Assembly (NCBI RefSeq): GCF_042678045.1
Contig: NZ_JBHUDI010000003.1
Span: forward strand, 372,001-436,000
DNA: 64,000 nt
Source of the DNA: Natrinema amylolyticus_A
GTDB lineage: Archaea; Halobacteriota; Halobacteria; Halobacteriales; Natrialbaceae
Reading direction: 5' to 3'
Shown: one piece after another, positions 54,044-62,628 of the stretch
How positions within the stretch are numbered: the stretch's first letter is position 1
How the letters are laid out: each line of letters begins with the position of its first letter
Position numbers and translations under genes: made by a program
The notes under the pieces: generated by a model
Seen by the model: only the letters and a program-made list of their open reading frames with translations
What the model was told of the DNA's origin: nothing
Databases searched by the model: none

Positions 54044-54415
54044 TTATTCGATGAGGACGGCGTTGACCTGACCGGTCTGACCGGGACGGGACGTGACACG
54101 TGCCTGTCCTTCCGAGGTCTCGATGACGGCACCCTTCGTGACGATGTTCCGGCGGACGTAGTTCGGGTTGGCGTCGTTCTCGACGACGTCTTCGATCTCT
54201 GCGGAGACCGTCTCGTCGCCTTTGTTGACGCTTGCGACGTTCGTCGCGAGCGCACGCGTCTTCGTTTCGTTGCCGCGGGCGTCGACGGTGCGGAACCGTG
54301 GCTCACCGACCTGCGTCTCCGTCGGCAGCCGGCCGAGTTCGTTCTTGCGGCGCTTTCGAACGTTCTTCAGTCGACCACCGGTTCGCTTGCGCGTAGAGCG
54401 TCCCTGATCTTGCAT
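54044..54415 (-). CDS. rps8e: 30S ribosomal protein S8e
   Basis: 123 residues. MQDQGRSTRKRTGGRLKNVRKRRKNELG is the basic S8e N-terminus, and FRTVDARGNETKTRALATNVASVNKG the conserved core. Archaeal S8e is short and matches this length. It lies alone, with about 240 bases of non-coding DNA downstream. Confidence 0.96.
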   Translation of the reverse strand: MQDQGRSTRKRTGGRLKNVRKRRKNELGRLPTETQVGEPRFRTVDARGNETKTRALATNVASVNKGDETVSAEIEDVVENDANPNYVRRNIVTKGAVIETSEGQARVTSRPGQTGQVNAVLIE

Positions 54416-54770
54416 ACCAGATCAAAATCTTGGCGTCTACTTGAATGCACTGCTACGAAATTCCGCCTGCGATGCGGACGCTACTGGCCCGTTGGTACGG
54501 CACAACGTGGTTCAAGATGGTTCTGGCTCGAGCGAAACCGAGTGTTTCGCGGCTGGCGCGGAAGTGGCGATCCCTCGACCGACAGGATTCGAAGCGGCCG
54601 AGAAGCGTAGTAGGACAGAGATACAGCACCGTTACATCTGACAAACACTCCGCGATACCCGGCCCGCCGACGGCAGGGACAGGTCCTCGGCGAGTACGAT
54701 GTGTGTTACCTACTAACTCCGTGTTGTATGGGCTCGAGAGAAATCGACATTACAACTCCACCTGCCACCA
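54416..54770. other. Non-coding region between rps8e and the DUF5602-like gene
   Basis: About 355 bases without a supportable gene; open frames on the plus strand reach 100 residues but have odd composition. Contains promoters for both divergent genes, though no clear TATA box is visible. I see no tRNA or known RNA fold here. Confidence 0.4.
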
Positions 54771-55700
54771 ATGACACCAAAATACACCCCGGAAAACGGC
54801 CGGTTTCACACCGGAAGGCGGCGGTTTGTCGGATCCCTCGCTGCGACTGGCGCGGTCATCGGACTGAGTGGACTGACGACTGCGGATACGAACAAAGGAT
54901 TCCTGCCAGCCGGCAGCACCGAGTGGGGACGATCCGTCAGCCTCGGAAACGGCGAGGCAAAGACGTTCACGACTGTCACGCCCTCTGGGATGCCGAAGTA
55001 TCACGGTCTCGTCATCGAGCGGGCCGCACTCGAGGGACTCCCATCCGCCAACGCGCTCGCAAGCTCGGGGGAGGACGACTACACAGACAAGTATGGCCCG
55101 ACCGGTGAGGCGACGATCATCCATCACAAATGGTCACAGGAGTTTTTCGTCCCATTCCCAGAGACGAACGCGACGCCGATTACGTTTCTTGGACTGAACT
55201 GGAATCCGGGCGGTCATCCGCCGGACGGCGTCTGGACGGTGCCTCACTTCGACGTCCACTTCCATATGCTGCCGGCTGAAACCGTCGACGCCATCACTGG
55301 GCCGGCCGCGCCGACCTACGAGATCCCGGCCAGATACGTTCCCGAAGGATATGCCCGCAATCCGGTCGTCGGTGAACGGGTTATCACCGACATGGGCGAA
55401 CACCTGGTCGATCCCACCGTCCCCGAGATGAACGGTGGGACGTTTACGAACACGCTCATCTGGGGTGCCGCCGACCCGGATGGCGATGGGACTGCGGAGT
55501 TGACGTTTGTCGAGCCGATGCTCACCCGGGCATACCTTCAGGAGCATTCCGGGACTGATCGGCGAGCAATCGCACAGCCTGACACGTACGCCAGAGCCGG
55601 ATACTATCCGACGACATACGCGGTCCGGGACGTACCGAGTCGGGACGCGATTGCCGTCACCATCGAAAACTTCGAGCAATTCGAGGGGGACTCTCGGTAG
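54771..55700 (+). CDS. Tat-exported protein, DUF5602-like
   Basis: 309 residues. TGRRRFVGSLAATGAVIGLSG is a twin-arginine signal with about 15 residues in front. The mature protein is mostly beta strands, with VPHFDVHFHMLP near residue 165 carrying a His-x-His cluster, and MPKYHGLVIE, TPITFLGLNWNPGGHPP. These match what I recall of DUF5602 proteins; enzyme activity is unknown. It stops six bases from the convergent PQQ-propeller gene. Confidence 0.72.
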   Translation: MTPKYTPENGRFHTGRRRFVGSLAATGAVIGLSGLTTADTNKGFLPAGSTEWGRSVSLGNGEAKTFTTVTPSGMPKYHGLVIERAALEGLPSANALASSGEDDYTDKYGPTGEATIIHHKWSQEFFVPFPETNATPITFLGLNWNPGGHPPDGVWTVPHFDVHFHMLPAETVDAITGPAAPTYEIPARYVPEGYARNPVVGERVITDMGEHLVDPTVPEMNGGTFTNTLIWGAADPDGDGTAELTFVEPMLTRAYLQEHSGTDRRAIAQPDTYARAGYYPTTYAVRDVPSRDAIAVTIENFEQFEGDSR

Positions 55701-55706
55701 ACGACC

Positions 55707-57140
55707 TCACTCGTCGGGAACCAAACAGTAGGCGCGGCCGGGCTTCTCGAGCACCGTTTCCTCGTCATCGTCGTAGTAGTTCTCGAAGACGCCGCGTTCG
55801 GCGTAGTAAATCCGACCGTCGTGAGGGATCGCACCGCTGGTCACGTGTCCGCGATTTGCGATCCGCCAGCGGCGGTCGCCAGTTGCTCTGTCGAGTGCGT
55901 ACAGGTGGGTGTCGTAGGAGCCGACGAGAATCGTCTCGGCGGTCGCCGTGATCGACCCGATGACGTGACCGCCGACGTACGCCGACCAGAGTTCGTCTCC
56001 CGTCCGAGTATCGAGCGCGTGGACGTGGCGGTCGTCGCTGCCGACGTAGACGATGCCCTGGTCGGGATCGATCGCCGGATTCGACATGACGACGTTGCCG
56101 GTGTCGAACGACCACTCCTCGCTGCCGTTCGCGAGATCGAGCCGATAAAAGCGGCCGTCCCAGGAGCCGACGAACGCCGCCCCGTCGTAGACCGGGGTCG
56201 TCCCCTTGATTTGCGCGCCGAGGTTGAATCGCCCACCGGCCATCGATTTGCCGTCGGGGCCGCCCTCGCCGCCGGCCTGGAACGACCAGGCGAACTCGAG
56301 GGAGGGAAACTCCCAGCAGTAGACGACGCCGTCGTTGGAACCGGTGACGAGCTTGCCGGCCTCGCAGTCGATCGCCGGCGAGGGATGGGGCATTCCCCAG
56401 ATGCGATCGTCGCTCCAGGTCGGCGTTCCGGTTTCGGCGTCGACCTCCCACAGCGCACCTCTGGCGGGGTTCTTGTACTCGGCGACGAAATAGAGGTTCC
56501 CGTCGACGTAGGCGGGACTCGAGCCGATCGCGATCGAGCCGCCGAACTCGCGCAGTCGAGTCTGCCAGATCAGGTCGCCAGAGGGGATATCGATGGCGTA
56601 GAGTTCGCCGTCGTAGCCGCCGATGTAGGCAGTGTCACTGACGATCGTCGGTGTGCCGTGAAAGCCAAGACTTCGACCGGCTCCCGTCTCGAGCGTCCAG
56701 CGGCGCTCGCCGGTCGGCGTGACCGCGTGGATTGTCCCGGTGTCGCCGGCGACGAGGATCGTCTCGCCGTCGGGCGTCGGCCGGGGCGTCGACTTGGCCG
56801 CGGTGTGGCCGATACGGTTGACTGGCATCGACCAATCGACGCGCACGGACGAGGGAACGGTTTCGTCGGGATAGTAGCCGTACCGGCGCAAGCCACGCCG
56901 AAACATCGAGATGGCGTCGTCCGCCGGCAGCGGAACGTATCCGTCCGTGTTCATCGTAGTAGTGATAGGCGAACAGTCTGGGTACGTGCGAGACGGTCGT
57001 CCGGCACAGCCGGCAAGCCCCACGGTGCCAGCGGCGCCCGCGGTACAGAGCAACTGCCGTCTCGAGAACCGCGGACCGTCGGCTGTCTCATCCTCCCGAT
57101 CGGACGGTGCGTCCCGACGGTCGGCGGCCTCCTCGTTCAC
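55707..57140 (-). CDS. PQQ-type beta-propeller lipoprotein
   Basis: 477 residues from a GTG at 57140, only three bases after the malic enzyme stop, so probably cotranscribed. SRRQLLCTAGAAGTVGLAGC is a twin-arginine lipoprotein signal. Repeated blades end in motifs such as TVYIGGYDGELYAIDIPSGDLIW-like strands: AYIGGYDGELYAID, FVGSWDGRFYRLDLANGSEEW, VYVGSDDRHVHALDTRTGDELW and LVGSYDTHLYALDRATGDRRW. Bacterial relatives are BamB and PQQ dehydrogenases; quinone binding residues are not obvious, so it is a scaffold-type propeller on the outer membrane face. Confidence 0.88.
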   Translation of the reverse strand: MNEEAADRRDAPSDREDETADGPRFSRRQLLCTAGAAGTVGLAGCAGRPSRTYPDCSPITTTMNTDGYVPLPADDAISMFRRGLRRYGYYPDETVPSSVRVDWSMPVNRIGHTAAKSTPRPTPDGETILVAGDTGTIHAVTPTGERRWTLETGAGRSLGFHGTPTIVSDTAYIGGYDGELYAIDIPSGDLIWQTRLREFGGSIAIGSSPAYVDGNLYFVAEYKNPARGALWEVDAETGTPTWSDDRIWGMPHPSPAIDCEAGKLVTGSNDGVVYCWEFPSLEFAWSFQAGGEGGPDGKSMAGGRFNLGAQIKGTTPVYDGAAFVGSWDGRFYRLDLANGSEEWSFDTGNVVMSNPAIDPDQGIVYVGSDDRHVHALDTRTGDELWSAYVGGHVIGSITATAETILVGSYDTHLYALDRATGDRRWRIANRGHVTSGAIPHDGRIYYAERGVFENYYDDDEETVLEKPGRAYCLVPDE

Positions 57141-57143
57141 AGG

Positions 57144-59399
57144 TTATTCTTTCTGGGCGTCGACGACCGCAACGCCTGCCAGGTTCACGATGTCTTTGAC
57201 TTCGTCGCCACGCTGGAGGACGTGGACCGGCTCGTCCATGCCGACCAGCATCGGGCCGATGGCGTCCGCACCGCCGAGTCGCTGGAGCAGCTTGTAACCG
57301 ATGTTCCCCGACTCGAGGTTCGGGAAGACCAGCACGTTCGCGGGCTCTTCGAGTTCGGAGAAGCCATAGGTGCCCTCGAGGATGTCCTCGACGACGGCGG
57401 TGTCGGCCTGCATCTCGCCGTCGACGGGGAAGTCGACTTCAGGGTCGTCTTGGAGCATCGCAGCCGCCTTGCGCGGCTTGCGCGTTCCCTCGTTGTCGAC
57501 GCTGCCGAAGTTCGAGTACGAGAGCAGGGCCGCGCGGGGCTCGACGTTGAACCGGCGGGCGAGTTTGCCCGTCTGTTTGGTGACCTCCGCGAGCACGTCC
57601 TCGTCGGGAGCCTGATTGACCGTCGCGTCGGCGATGAAGATCACGCGGTTTTTGAACGTCAGCATGTAGACGCCCGCCGCGTAGTCAACGTCGTCAGCGG
57701 TGCCGATCACCTGCAACGGTGGGCGAAGCGCCGACGGGTAGTGATGGGAGAGTCCGGACAGCAAGGCGTCGGCATCGCCCTGTTCGACCATGACGCTGCC
57801 GAAGTAGTTCGAGTCGCGTTCGATGAGTTCGCCGGCCTCGCTCCGCGTGATTCCCTTGCGCGCGCGGAGTTCGTGAAGCCGGTCGGCGTACTCCTCGTAG
57901 TCACCGACAGACGGGTCGGCGACCTGCGGATCGTAGTCGAGTCCGAGGTTTGCAGCCGTTCCCTTGATCTCGTCTTCGTCGCCGATGAGGATCGGCATGG
58001 CGATTCCCTGCTCCTGGATCTGGTAGGCTGCCCGAATCATCTTCTCGTTTTCGCCCTCGGCGAGTGCGATCGTCTTGGGATCGCTCTTGGCCTTGTTGAG
58101 GACGACGCGCATCATCTCGCGGGACTTCCCGAGGCGGGCCTCGAGTTCTTCCTCGTACTCCTCGAGATCGAGTTCGGTGCGGGCGGCACCCGACTCCATC
58201 GCGGCCTCGGCGATCGCCGGCGCGACGCGGAAGAGCACACGCGGGTCGACGGGCTTTGGAATGATGTAGTCGGGGCCGTACTGCAGTGGTTCGTCACCGT
58301 AGGCCTTGACGACTGCGTCGGGCACGTCCTGTCGGGCGAGTTCGGCCAGCGCCTCGGCGCAGGCGACTTTCATCTCCTCGTTGATCTCGGTGGCACGGAC
58401 GTCGAGTGCGCCGCGGAAGATGAAGGGGAACCCGAGGACGTTGTTGACCTGATTTGGGTAGTCCGAACGGCCAGTCGCCATGATGACGTTGTCGTCGCGG
58501 GCGGCCTTGGCCTCCTCGTAGCCGATTTCCGGGTCGGGATTAGCCATCGCGAAGACAATCGGGTTACCCGCCATCGACGCGACCATCTCCTGGGTGACGA
58601 TGCCGCCGGCCGAGAGGCCGACGAAGACGTCCGCACCGTCCATCGCGTCCGCGAGACTGCCTTCGGGGACGTCACGGGCGAACTGCTGTTTGTACTCGTT
58701 GACGTCACCCGCCTCGGCGCGTGCTTCGGTGATGATCCCCGTCGAGTCACACATCGTGATGTTCTCTTTCTGGACACCAAGCGAGACGTAGAAGCGGGCG
58801 GTCGCGATCGCACTTGCGCCCGCGCCCGAGAACGTGACCTCGAGCTCGTCGAGGTTCTTATCCGCGATGTCGGCCGCGTTGAGCAGCGCGGCGCCGGAGA
58901 TGATCGCGGTGCCGTGCTGGTCGTCGTGGAAGACCGGAATATCGATCTCCTCGCGCAGGCGTTCCTCGACGGTGAAACACTCGGGCGCTTTGATGTCCTC
59001 TAAGTTGATACCGCCGAAGGTCGGTTCCATCATCTTGACGGCCTCGACGAGTTTGTCGGGGTCGGAGTCGTCGAGTTCGATGTCGAAGACGTCGATGTCA
59101 GCAAACCGCTTGAACAGGACGCCTTTCCCTTCCATGACGGGCTTCGACGCCTGTGCGCCGATGTCGCCGAGTCCGAGCACGGCCGACCCGTTCGAGACGA
59201 CGCCGACGAGGTTGCCCTTCGCCGTGTAACTGTAGGCGTCGGTTTCGTCCTCGTCGATCTCGAGACACGGCGCGGCGACGCCCGGCGAGTACGCAAGCGC
59301 GAGATCACGCTGCGTGTTCGTCGGTTTCGTCGTCGAGATCTCAATCTTGCCTGGGGGGTCCGTCCGATGGTACTCCAGTGCGTCCTCGTCTAATCCCAT
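57144..59399 (-). CDS. maeB: NADP-dependent malic enzyme with C-terminal phosphotransacetylase-like domain
   Basis: 751 residues from ATG at 59399 (MGLDEDALEYHRTDPPGKIE). Residues 1-430 are malic enzyme: LALAYSPGVAAPCLEI, GNLVGVVSNGSAVLGLGDIGAQASKPVMEGKG split over the metal/NADP site, VFHDDQHGTAI, and GAGASAIA. The last 320 residues form a phosphotransacetylase-like domain (VLVFPNLESGNIGYKLLQRLGGA) thought to be regulatory. It decarboxylates malate to pyruvate. Confidence 0.94.
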   Translation of the reverse strand: MGLDEDALEYHRTDPPGKIEISTTKPTNTQRDLALAYSPGVAAPCLEIDEDETDAYSYTAKGNLVGVVSNGSAVLGLGDIGAQASKPVMEGKGVLFKRFADIDVFDIELDDSDPDKLVEAVKMMEPTFGGINLEDIKAPECFTVEERLREEIDIPVFHDDQHGTAIISGAALLNAADIADKNLDELEVTFSGAGASAIATARFYVSLGVQKENITMCDSTGIITEARAEAGDVNEYKQQFARDVPEGSLADAMDGADVFVGLSAGGIVTQEMVASMAGNPIVFAMANPDPEIGYEEAKAARDDNVIMATGRSDYPNQVNNVLGFPFIFRGALDVRATEINEEMKVACAEALAELARQDVPDAVVKAYGDEPLQYGPDYIIPKPVDPRVLFRVAPAIAEAAMESGAARTELDLEEYEEELEARLGKSREMMRVVLNKAKSDPKTIALAEGENEKMIRAAYQIQEQGIAMPILIGDEDEIKGTAANLGLDYDPQVADPSVGDYEEYADRLHELRARKGITRSEAGELIERDSNYFGSVMVEQGDADALLSGLSHHYPSALRPPLQVIGTADDVDYAAGVYMLTFKNRVIFIADATVNQAPDEDVLAEVTKQTGKLARRFNVEPRAALLSYSNFGSVDNEGTRKPRKAAAMLQDDPEVDFPVDGEMQADTAVVEDILEGTYGFSELEEPANVLVFPNLESGNIGYKLLQRLGGADAIGPMLVGMDEPVHVLQRGDEVKDIVNLAGVAVVDAQKE

Positions 59400-59550
59400 A
59401 TTGGGGACACTGTCGGCGACCACTAAAAACAATGTGAAGGGGACAATCGACGATCGTCGAAATCCTGGGTGAGAACCGAGAGACGGAAGTGGTAGCGAAA
59501 AAACACAGCAATTCGACCGTTTTATACGGACCGCGAGAGTGACGTGGGAT

Positions 59551-60018
59551 ATGGACGTCGCGCTTGGTGGGACCTTCGACCCCGTTCACGACGGTCATCG
59601 GCGGCTGTTCGAACGGGCGTTCGAACTCGGAGACGTGACAGTCGGCTTGACCAGCGACGGACTTGCGCCGAAGACACGAGACAGCGACCGACAGGTCCGG
59701 TCGCACGACGAGCGAAAAGAGCGACTCGCGACCGAACTCGAGCCGATCGCGGCCGAGTACGACCGGGAGTTCGAGATTCGCAAACTCGAGTCGCCGACGG
59801 GGATCGCGACGGAACCGCAGTTCGACTATCTCGTCGTCTCTCCGGAAACCCGCGAGGGCGGCGCACGGATAAACGAGATCCGCCGCGAGCGCGGCCACGA
59901 CCCCCTCGAGGTAGTCGTCGTCCCGCACGTTCTCGCCGAGGACGGCGACATCATCTCGAGTACCCGGATCGTCAACGGCGAGATCGACGAACACGGTGCC
60001 GTTCGTGACGACAATTGA
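59551..60018 (+). CDS. coaD: Phosphopantetheine adenylyltransferase, archaeal type
   Basis: 155 residues from ATG at 59551. TATA-like TTTATAC at 59521-59527 gives a leaderless start. DVALGGTFDPVHDGHRRLFERAF contains the nucleotidyltransferase motif with HDGH, and ISSTRIVNGEID the second (ISSTRI). It adenylates 4'-phosphopantetheine in coenzyme A synthesis. Confidence 0.93.
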   Translation: MDVALGGTFDPVHDGHRRLFERAFELGDVTVGLTSDGLAPKTRDSDRQVRSHDERKERLATELEPIAAEYDREFEIRKLESPTGIATEPQFDYLVVSPETREGGARINEIRRERGHDPLEVVVVPHVLAEDGDIISSTRIVNGEIDEHGAVRDDN

Positions 60019-60097
60019 CGTGGCCGTCGTTCCGGAAGGCTGACACGACCACGTCGAATCGGTTCGATCGGCACTCGGTTCGATGAGCAAATCGACT

Positions 60098-60122
60098 TCG
60101 TAGCATACACTTACGCTACGGA
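60098..60122. terminator. Inverted repeat between coaD and the TFB-like gene
   Basis: CGTAGC and GCTACG form a 6-base stem around about ten bases in the gap between the convergent genes. It may terminate either; no T-run follows. Confidence 0.3.
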
Positions 60123-60162
60123 ATCATCCCACTACGTCAGATAAGTCAATCGTACGGAGTCG

Positions 60163-60471
60163 CTACCAGCGCGGCGGTTCGAGCCCTGCCGACTCGAGCA
60201 ACTCCTTCCAGCGGGACTGAATCGATAGGCGGGAGACATCCGCCGCGTCGGCGACGGCACCCTGTGTGCGGCCGTCACCGGCGACGAGCGAGCCGGCATA
60301 CACGCTTGCGGCAAGGACCGCTTGCTTCGAGCGATCGGATTCGGGGACATCGGCGAGGAACAGGTCGGACGCACACGATCGCGCCTCCGCCGACAGCTCC
60401 AGCCGGTCGGCGACCTCGAAGAGTTCCTCGAGCCACGGTTCGTACTCGATGCGGTCGCGCGCGCTGTGCAT
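60163..60471 (-). CDS. Single-repeat TFB-like (cyclin-fold) protein
   Basis: 102 residues from ATG at 60471 (MHSARDRIEYEPWLEEL). It has no zinc ribbon. One cyclin fold is recognisable: VADRLELSAEARSCASDLFLADVPE, SKQAVLAASVYAGSLVAGDGRTQGAVADAADVSRLSIQSRWKELLESAGL, matching the second TFB repeat. It may compete with TFB or adapt it; function not known. Confidence 0.72.
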   Translation of the reverse strand: MHSARDRIEYEPWLEELFEVADRLELSAEARSCASDLFLADVPESDRSKQAVLAASVYAGSLVAGDGRTQGAVADAADVSRLSIQSRWKELLESAGLEPPRW

Positions 60472-60700
60472 ACATCGAGATATCGGATCGGATCCCATAA
60501 ACGTGTGGTCCCGGTCACGTCCTCGCCGGCCGACACGGGTTCATCACGCGCCAATACGACACTACGGTATGCAACAGTTTGCTACGAATCGGTAGGAAAA
60601 CCGGCCGTTCACTGCTGATTTCACTAGGAGACCAATACTAAACCAGCTGCCGACCGAACTGTGTCCAACACCAGCGGTCGGTGGCAGTCCATGACGCCCC

Positions 60701-60874
60701 ATGAAAGAGCCTACGTGTAAACTCGTCTGTACTGGCTGCGGTCTCGAGATGCCATATCGGGAGCGGGCACTCGCCGAAGAGGCCGCTGAGTTACATCAGC
60801 TGCGCGATTCTGAACACGTGACGCATATCGTGCCACCGGACTGGTCACCGGAGGAATCGGTGACCCATCGCTAA
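60701..60874 (+). CDS. Small zinc-binding-like protein, uncharacterised
   Basis: 57 residues. CKLVCTGCGLEMPYRERALAEEA begins near residue 6; Cys6, Cys10 and Cys13 plus the C-terminal His cluster (HVTHIV, THR) could bind zinc. ELHQLRDSEHVTHIVPPDW follows. Codon bias fits the host. It lies upstream of tRNA-Leu; close homologues seem plausible in haloarchaea but I do not recall a name. Confidence 0.55.
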   Translation: MKEPTCKLVCTGCGLEMPYRERALAEEAAELHQLRDSEHVTHIVPPDWSPEESVTHR

Positions 60875-60920
60875 CGCAGACCGACAGGTACTTACTCGAT
60901 TCTGCGAAAGGCGAAGACGA

Positions 60921-61005
60921 GCGCGGGTAGCCAAGCTAGGCCAACGGCGCAGCGCTTAGGACGCTGTCCCGTAGGGGTCCGCCGGTTCGAATCCGGTCCC
61001 GCGCA
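60921..61005 (+). tRNA. tRNA-Leu(TAG)
   Basis: Acceptor stem GCGCGGG (60921-60927) pairs with CCCGCGC (60998-61004), discriminator A at 61005. The anticodon stem CAGCG/CGCTG encloses CTTAGGA, giving anticodon TAG. A long variable arm and T loop TTCGAAT are typical of Leu. An integrase gene starts 81 bases downstream, so the 3' end is the probable attachment site. Confidence 0.95.
60991..61005 (+). other. Candidate attachment (att) site in tRNA-Leu 3' end
   Basis: Inferred from the tRNA-integrase arrangement, which is standard for haloarchaeal integrative elements. The matching repeat at the far end of the element is not in this window. Confidence 0.45.
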
Positions 61006-61008
61006 CTT

Positions 61009-61029
61009 GTCGCCTCGCACAAGAGGCGC
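61009..61029 (+). terminator. Hairpin after tRNA-Leu
   Basis: CGCCTC and GAGGCG form a 6-base stem just after the tRNA. It is a likely processing or termination signal. Confidence 0.4.
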
Positions 61030-61062
61030 TATACTCGCTGAAAACGCCCTTTCTCGCCCAAG

Positions 61063-61085
61063 TTCCGTATCGGCAAAATACGGAA
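61063..61085 (+). promoter_or_regulatory. Perfect inverted repeat abutting the integrase start
   Basis: TTCCGTAT and ATACGGAA (8 of 8 bases) flank a 7-base loop, and the ATG follows after one base. It could be an operator, or an RNA hairpin hiding the start. Confidence 0.55.
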
Positions 61086-61086
61086 G

Positions 61087-62247
61087 ATGACGCAACTACC
61101 AATCACGCTCTCGCGCTGTGCCATTTCGACCAATGTCGAGGTGGACAGCGAACGGGCCATCAAAGTGGTCCCGAAATCGCATGACGAAGCACTGAATGAC
61201 AAGCAACTGGTTGACTACAAAGACCACCGTGTGCGGTTCCTGTCATGGCTGTTGAAGGTTGGGAAGATCCCCGAGAAGGCTGAAGGGTACTCGCCGTACA
61301 CCGTTTATTCTACCGCGTACCGAACTGCGCGGTTCGACTTGTGGCTGTGGGAGCAGAAGGGCGGATACAAGTACCCACCTGATTCCGACGATGGTGCGGC
61401 GTACATGGATTACTTGGCTTTCTCCGACAAGAGTCAGACATCCAAGGGGAAGGCCCAAGAAGGGCTCCAGCACTTCTCGAAGTGGCTTCAACACACGCAG
61501 GGGCGCGACGAGTGGGAGTTTGAATATTCCTTCGACGGTTCCGGTGGCAACCACCAACCAGAAGATTACCTCACTCGAGAAGAACGCCGCGATATTAGGC
61601 AAGCCGCACTCAACGAGGGGAATATCCCTGCTTACGATACCCTCACAGCTAACGAGCGGAGAGGGTGGAAGCTATACATCTCGAACGCACTCGGCAAAGA
61701 TTACGAGGAGGTGACGCGCGACGACTGGGACCGTGTTGACGGATGGGAAATCACCTCCCTTGTATGGACCAGTCTTGACGCTGGACTCCGACCCAACGAG
61801 GTGCGTAACGCACGAATCGAGTGGGTAGACACCAAGAACGGTGTCCTTCGGATACCCAAGGACGAATCCTCGAAGAACGAGGGGAATTGGACTGTCAGCC
61901 TCACAGATCGCACGGCAACGGCATTATCCCGCTGGTTAGAGGAACGTGAGCAGTACAAGCGGTACGAGGATGCCGATACTCTTTGGTTGACAAGCCACGG
62001 CAATCCCTACAGCTCGAGCAGTCTCAGACGGCTCCTTCATCGACTCTGCAACCAAGCAGGTATTGAGACGGCGAATCGGAAAATGTCATGGTACACGATA
62101 CGTCATTCTGTTGGGACCTATATGACCAAAGAGCGGGACTTGGCCGCCACGAAAGCACAGCTTCGGCATAAGTCAGTTCAAACCAGTATGAAGTACGATG
62201 CGGTCCCGATTGAAGACCGCCGGGATGCGCTCAACAAGATGGGGTGA
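61087..62247 (+). CDS. Tyrosine-type site-specific integrase
   Basis: 386 residues. An N-terminal SAM-like core-binding domain (about 40-150) precedes the catalytic domain. Catalytic residues in order: Arg near 235 in LDAGLRPNEVRNA, the YTIRHSVGT motif with Arg near 339, His in QLRHKSVQT near 361 and the nucleophile Tyr in SMKYDAV near 370. All are present, so it looks active. It directs integration at the adjacent tRNA-Leu gene. GC is lower than the chromosomal genes to its left, a sign of transfer. Confidence 0.93.
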   Translation: MTQLPITLSRCAISTNVEVDSERAIKVVPKSHDEALNDKQLVDYKDHRVRFLSWLLKVGKIPEKAEGYSPYTVYSTAYRTARFDLWLWEQKGGYKYPPDSDDGAAYMDYLAFSDKSQTSKGKAQEGLQHFSKWLQHTQGRDEWEFEYSFDGSGGNHQPEDYLTREERRDIRQAALNEGNIPAYDTLTANERRGWKLYISNALGKDYEEVTRDDWDRVDGWEITSLVWTSLDAGLRPNEVRNARIEWVDTKNGVLRIPKDESSKNEGNWTVSLTDRTATALSRWLEEREQYKRYEDADTLWLTSHGNPYSSSSLRRLLHRLCNQAGIETANRKMSWYTIRHSVGTYMTKERDLAATKAQLRHKSVQTSMKYDAVPIEDRRDALNKMG

Positions 62248-62390
62248 TGCTGGTGGAAGATAGTCAACACACGGCGGGTCTCCAGTTCCTTCGAAAAACG
62301 ATAGCAAGCGGTGGCCTACATCTAAATTTGGGAGAGCAACGAATGTAAGGGACCTCGTATCGAGGATATTCGAAATGCCCCGACTCAGTG

Positions 62391-62564
62391 AGTAGTCATC
62401 CAATTCGACGGAGTGCCATTACCCATCATCTCGACTCGGACGTACCGAAGGCTATCGTCTCTGAACGGATGAACGTCTCCGAGAAGGTGCTTGACCAGCA
62501 CTATGACGCTCGAGACAAGGAGCAAAAACGCCAGAATCGGCGCAAATATCTTGATTCTGTGTAG
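62391..62564 (+). pseudogene. C-terminal remnant of a second tyrosine integrase
   Basis: 58 codons with no start: SSHPIRRSAITHHLDSD, then VPKAIVSERMNVSEKVLDQHYDARDKEQ and RRKYLDSV, ending in TAG. HxxR and the Tyr in DQHYDARD are the last catalytic residues of another haloarchaeal integrase family, unlike the gene just upstream. It is a fragment left by an earlier or rearranged element. Confidence 0.75.
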
Positions 62565-62628
62565 ACATCTTCCTAACGATAATTTTATTTAGAATGACTT
62601 TCAGCTAATGATATAGCTATCTCTGAAC

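Noticed and set aside
54445..54774. 109-residue plus-strand frame upstream of the DUF5602-like gene
   Set aside because: Codon use and composition are not haloarchaeal; likely non-coding.
55821..59003. 1,060-residue plus-strand open frame opposite the propeller and malic enzyme genes
   Set aside because: It crosses two well-supported minus-strand genes and has the same shadow composition; no domain is recognisable.
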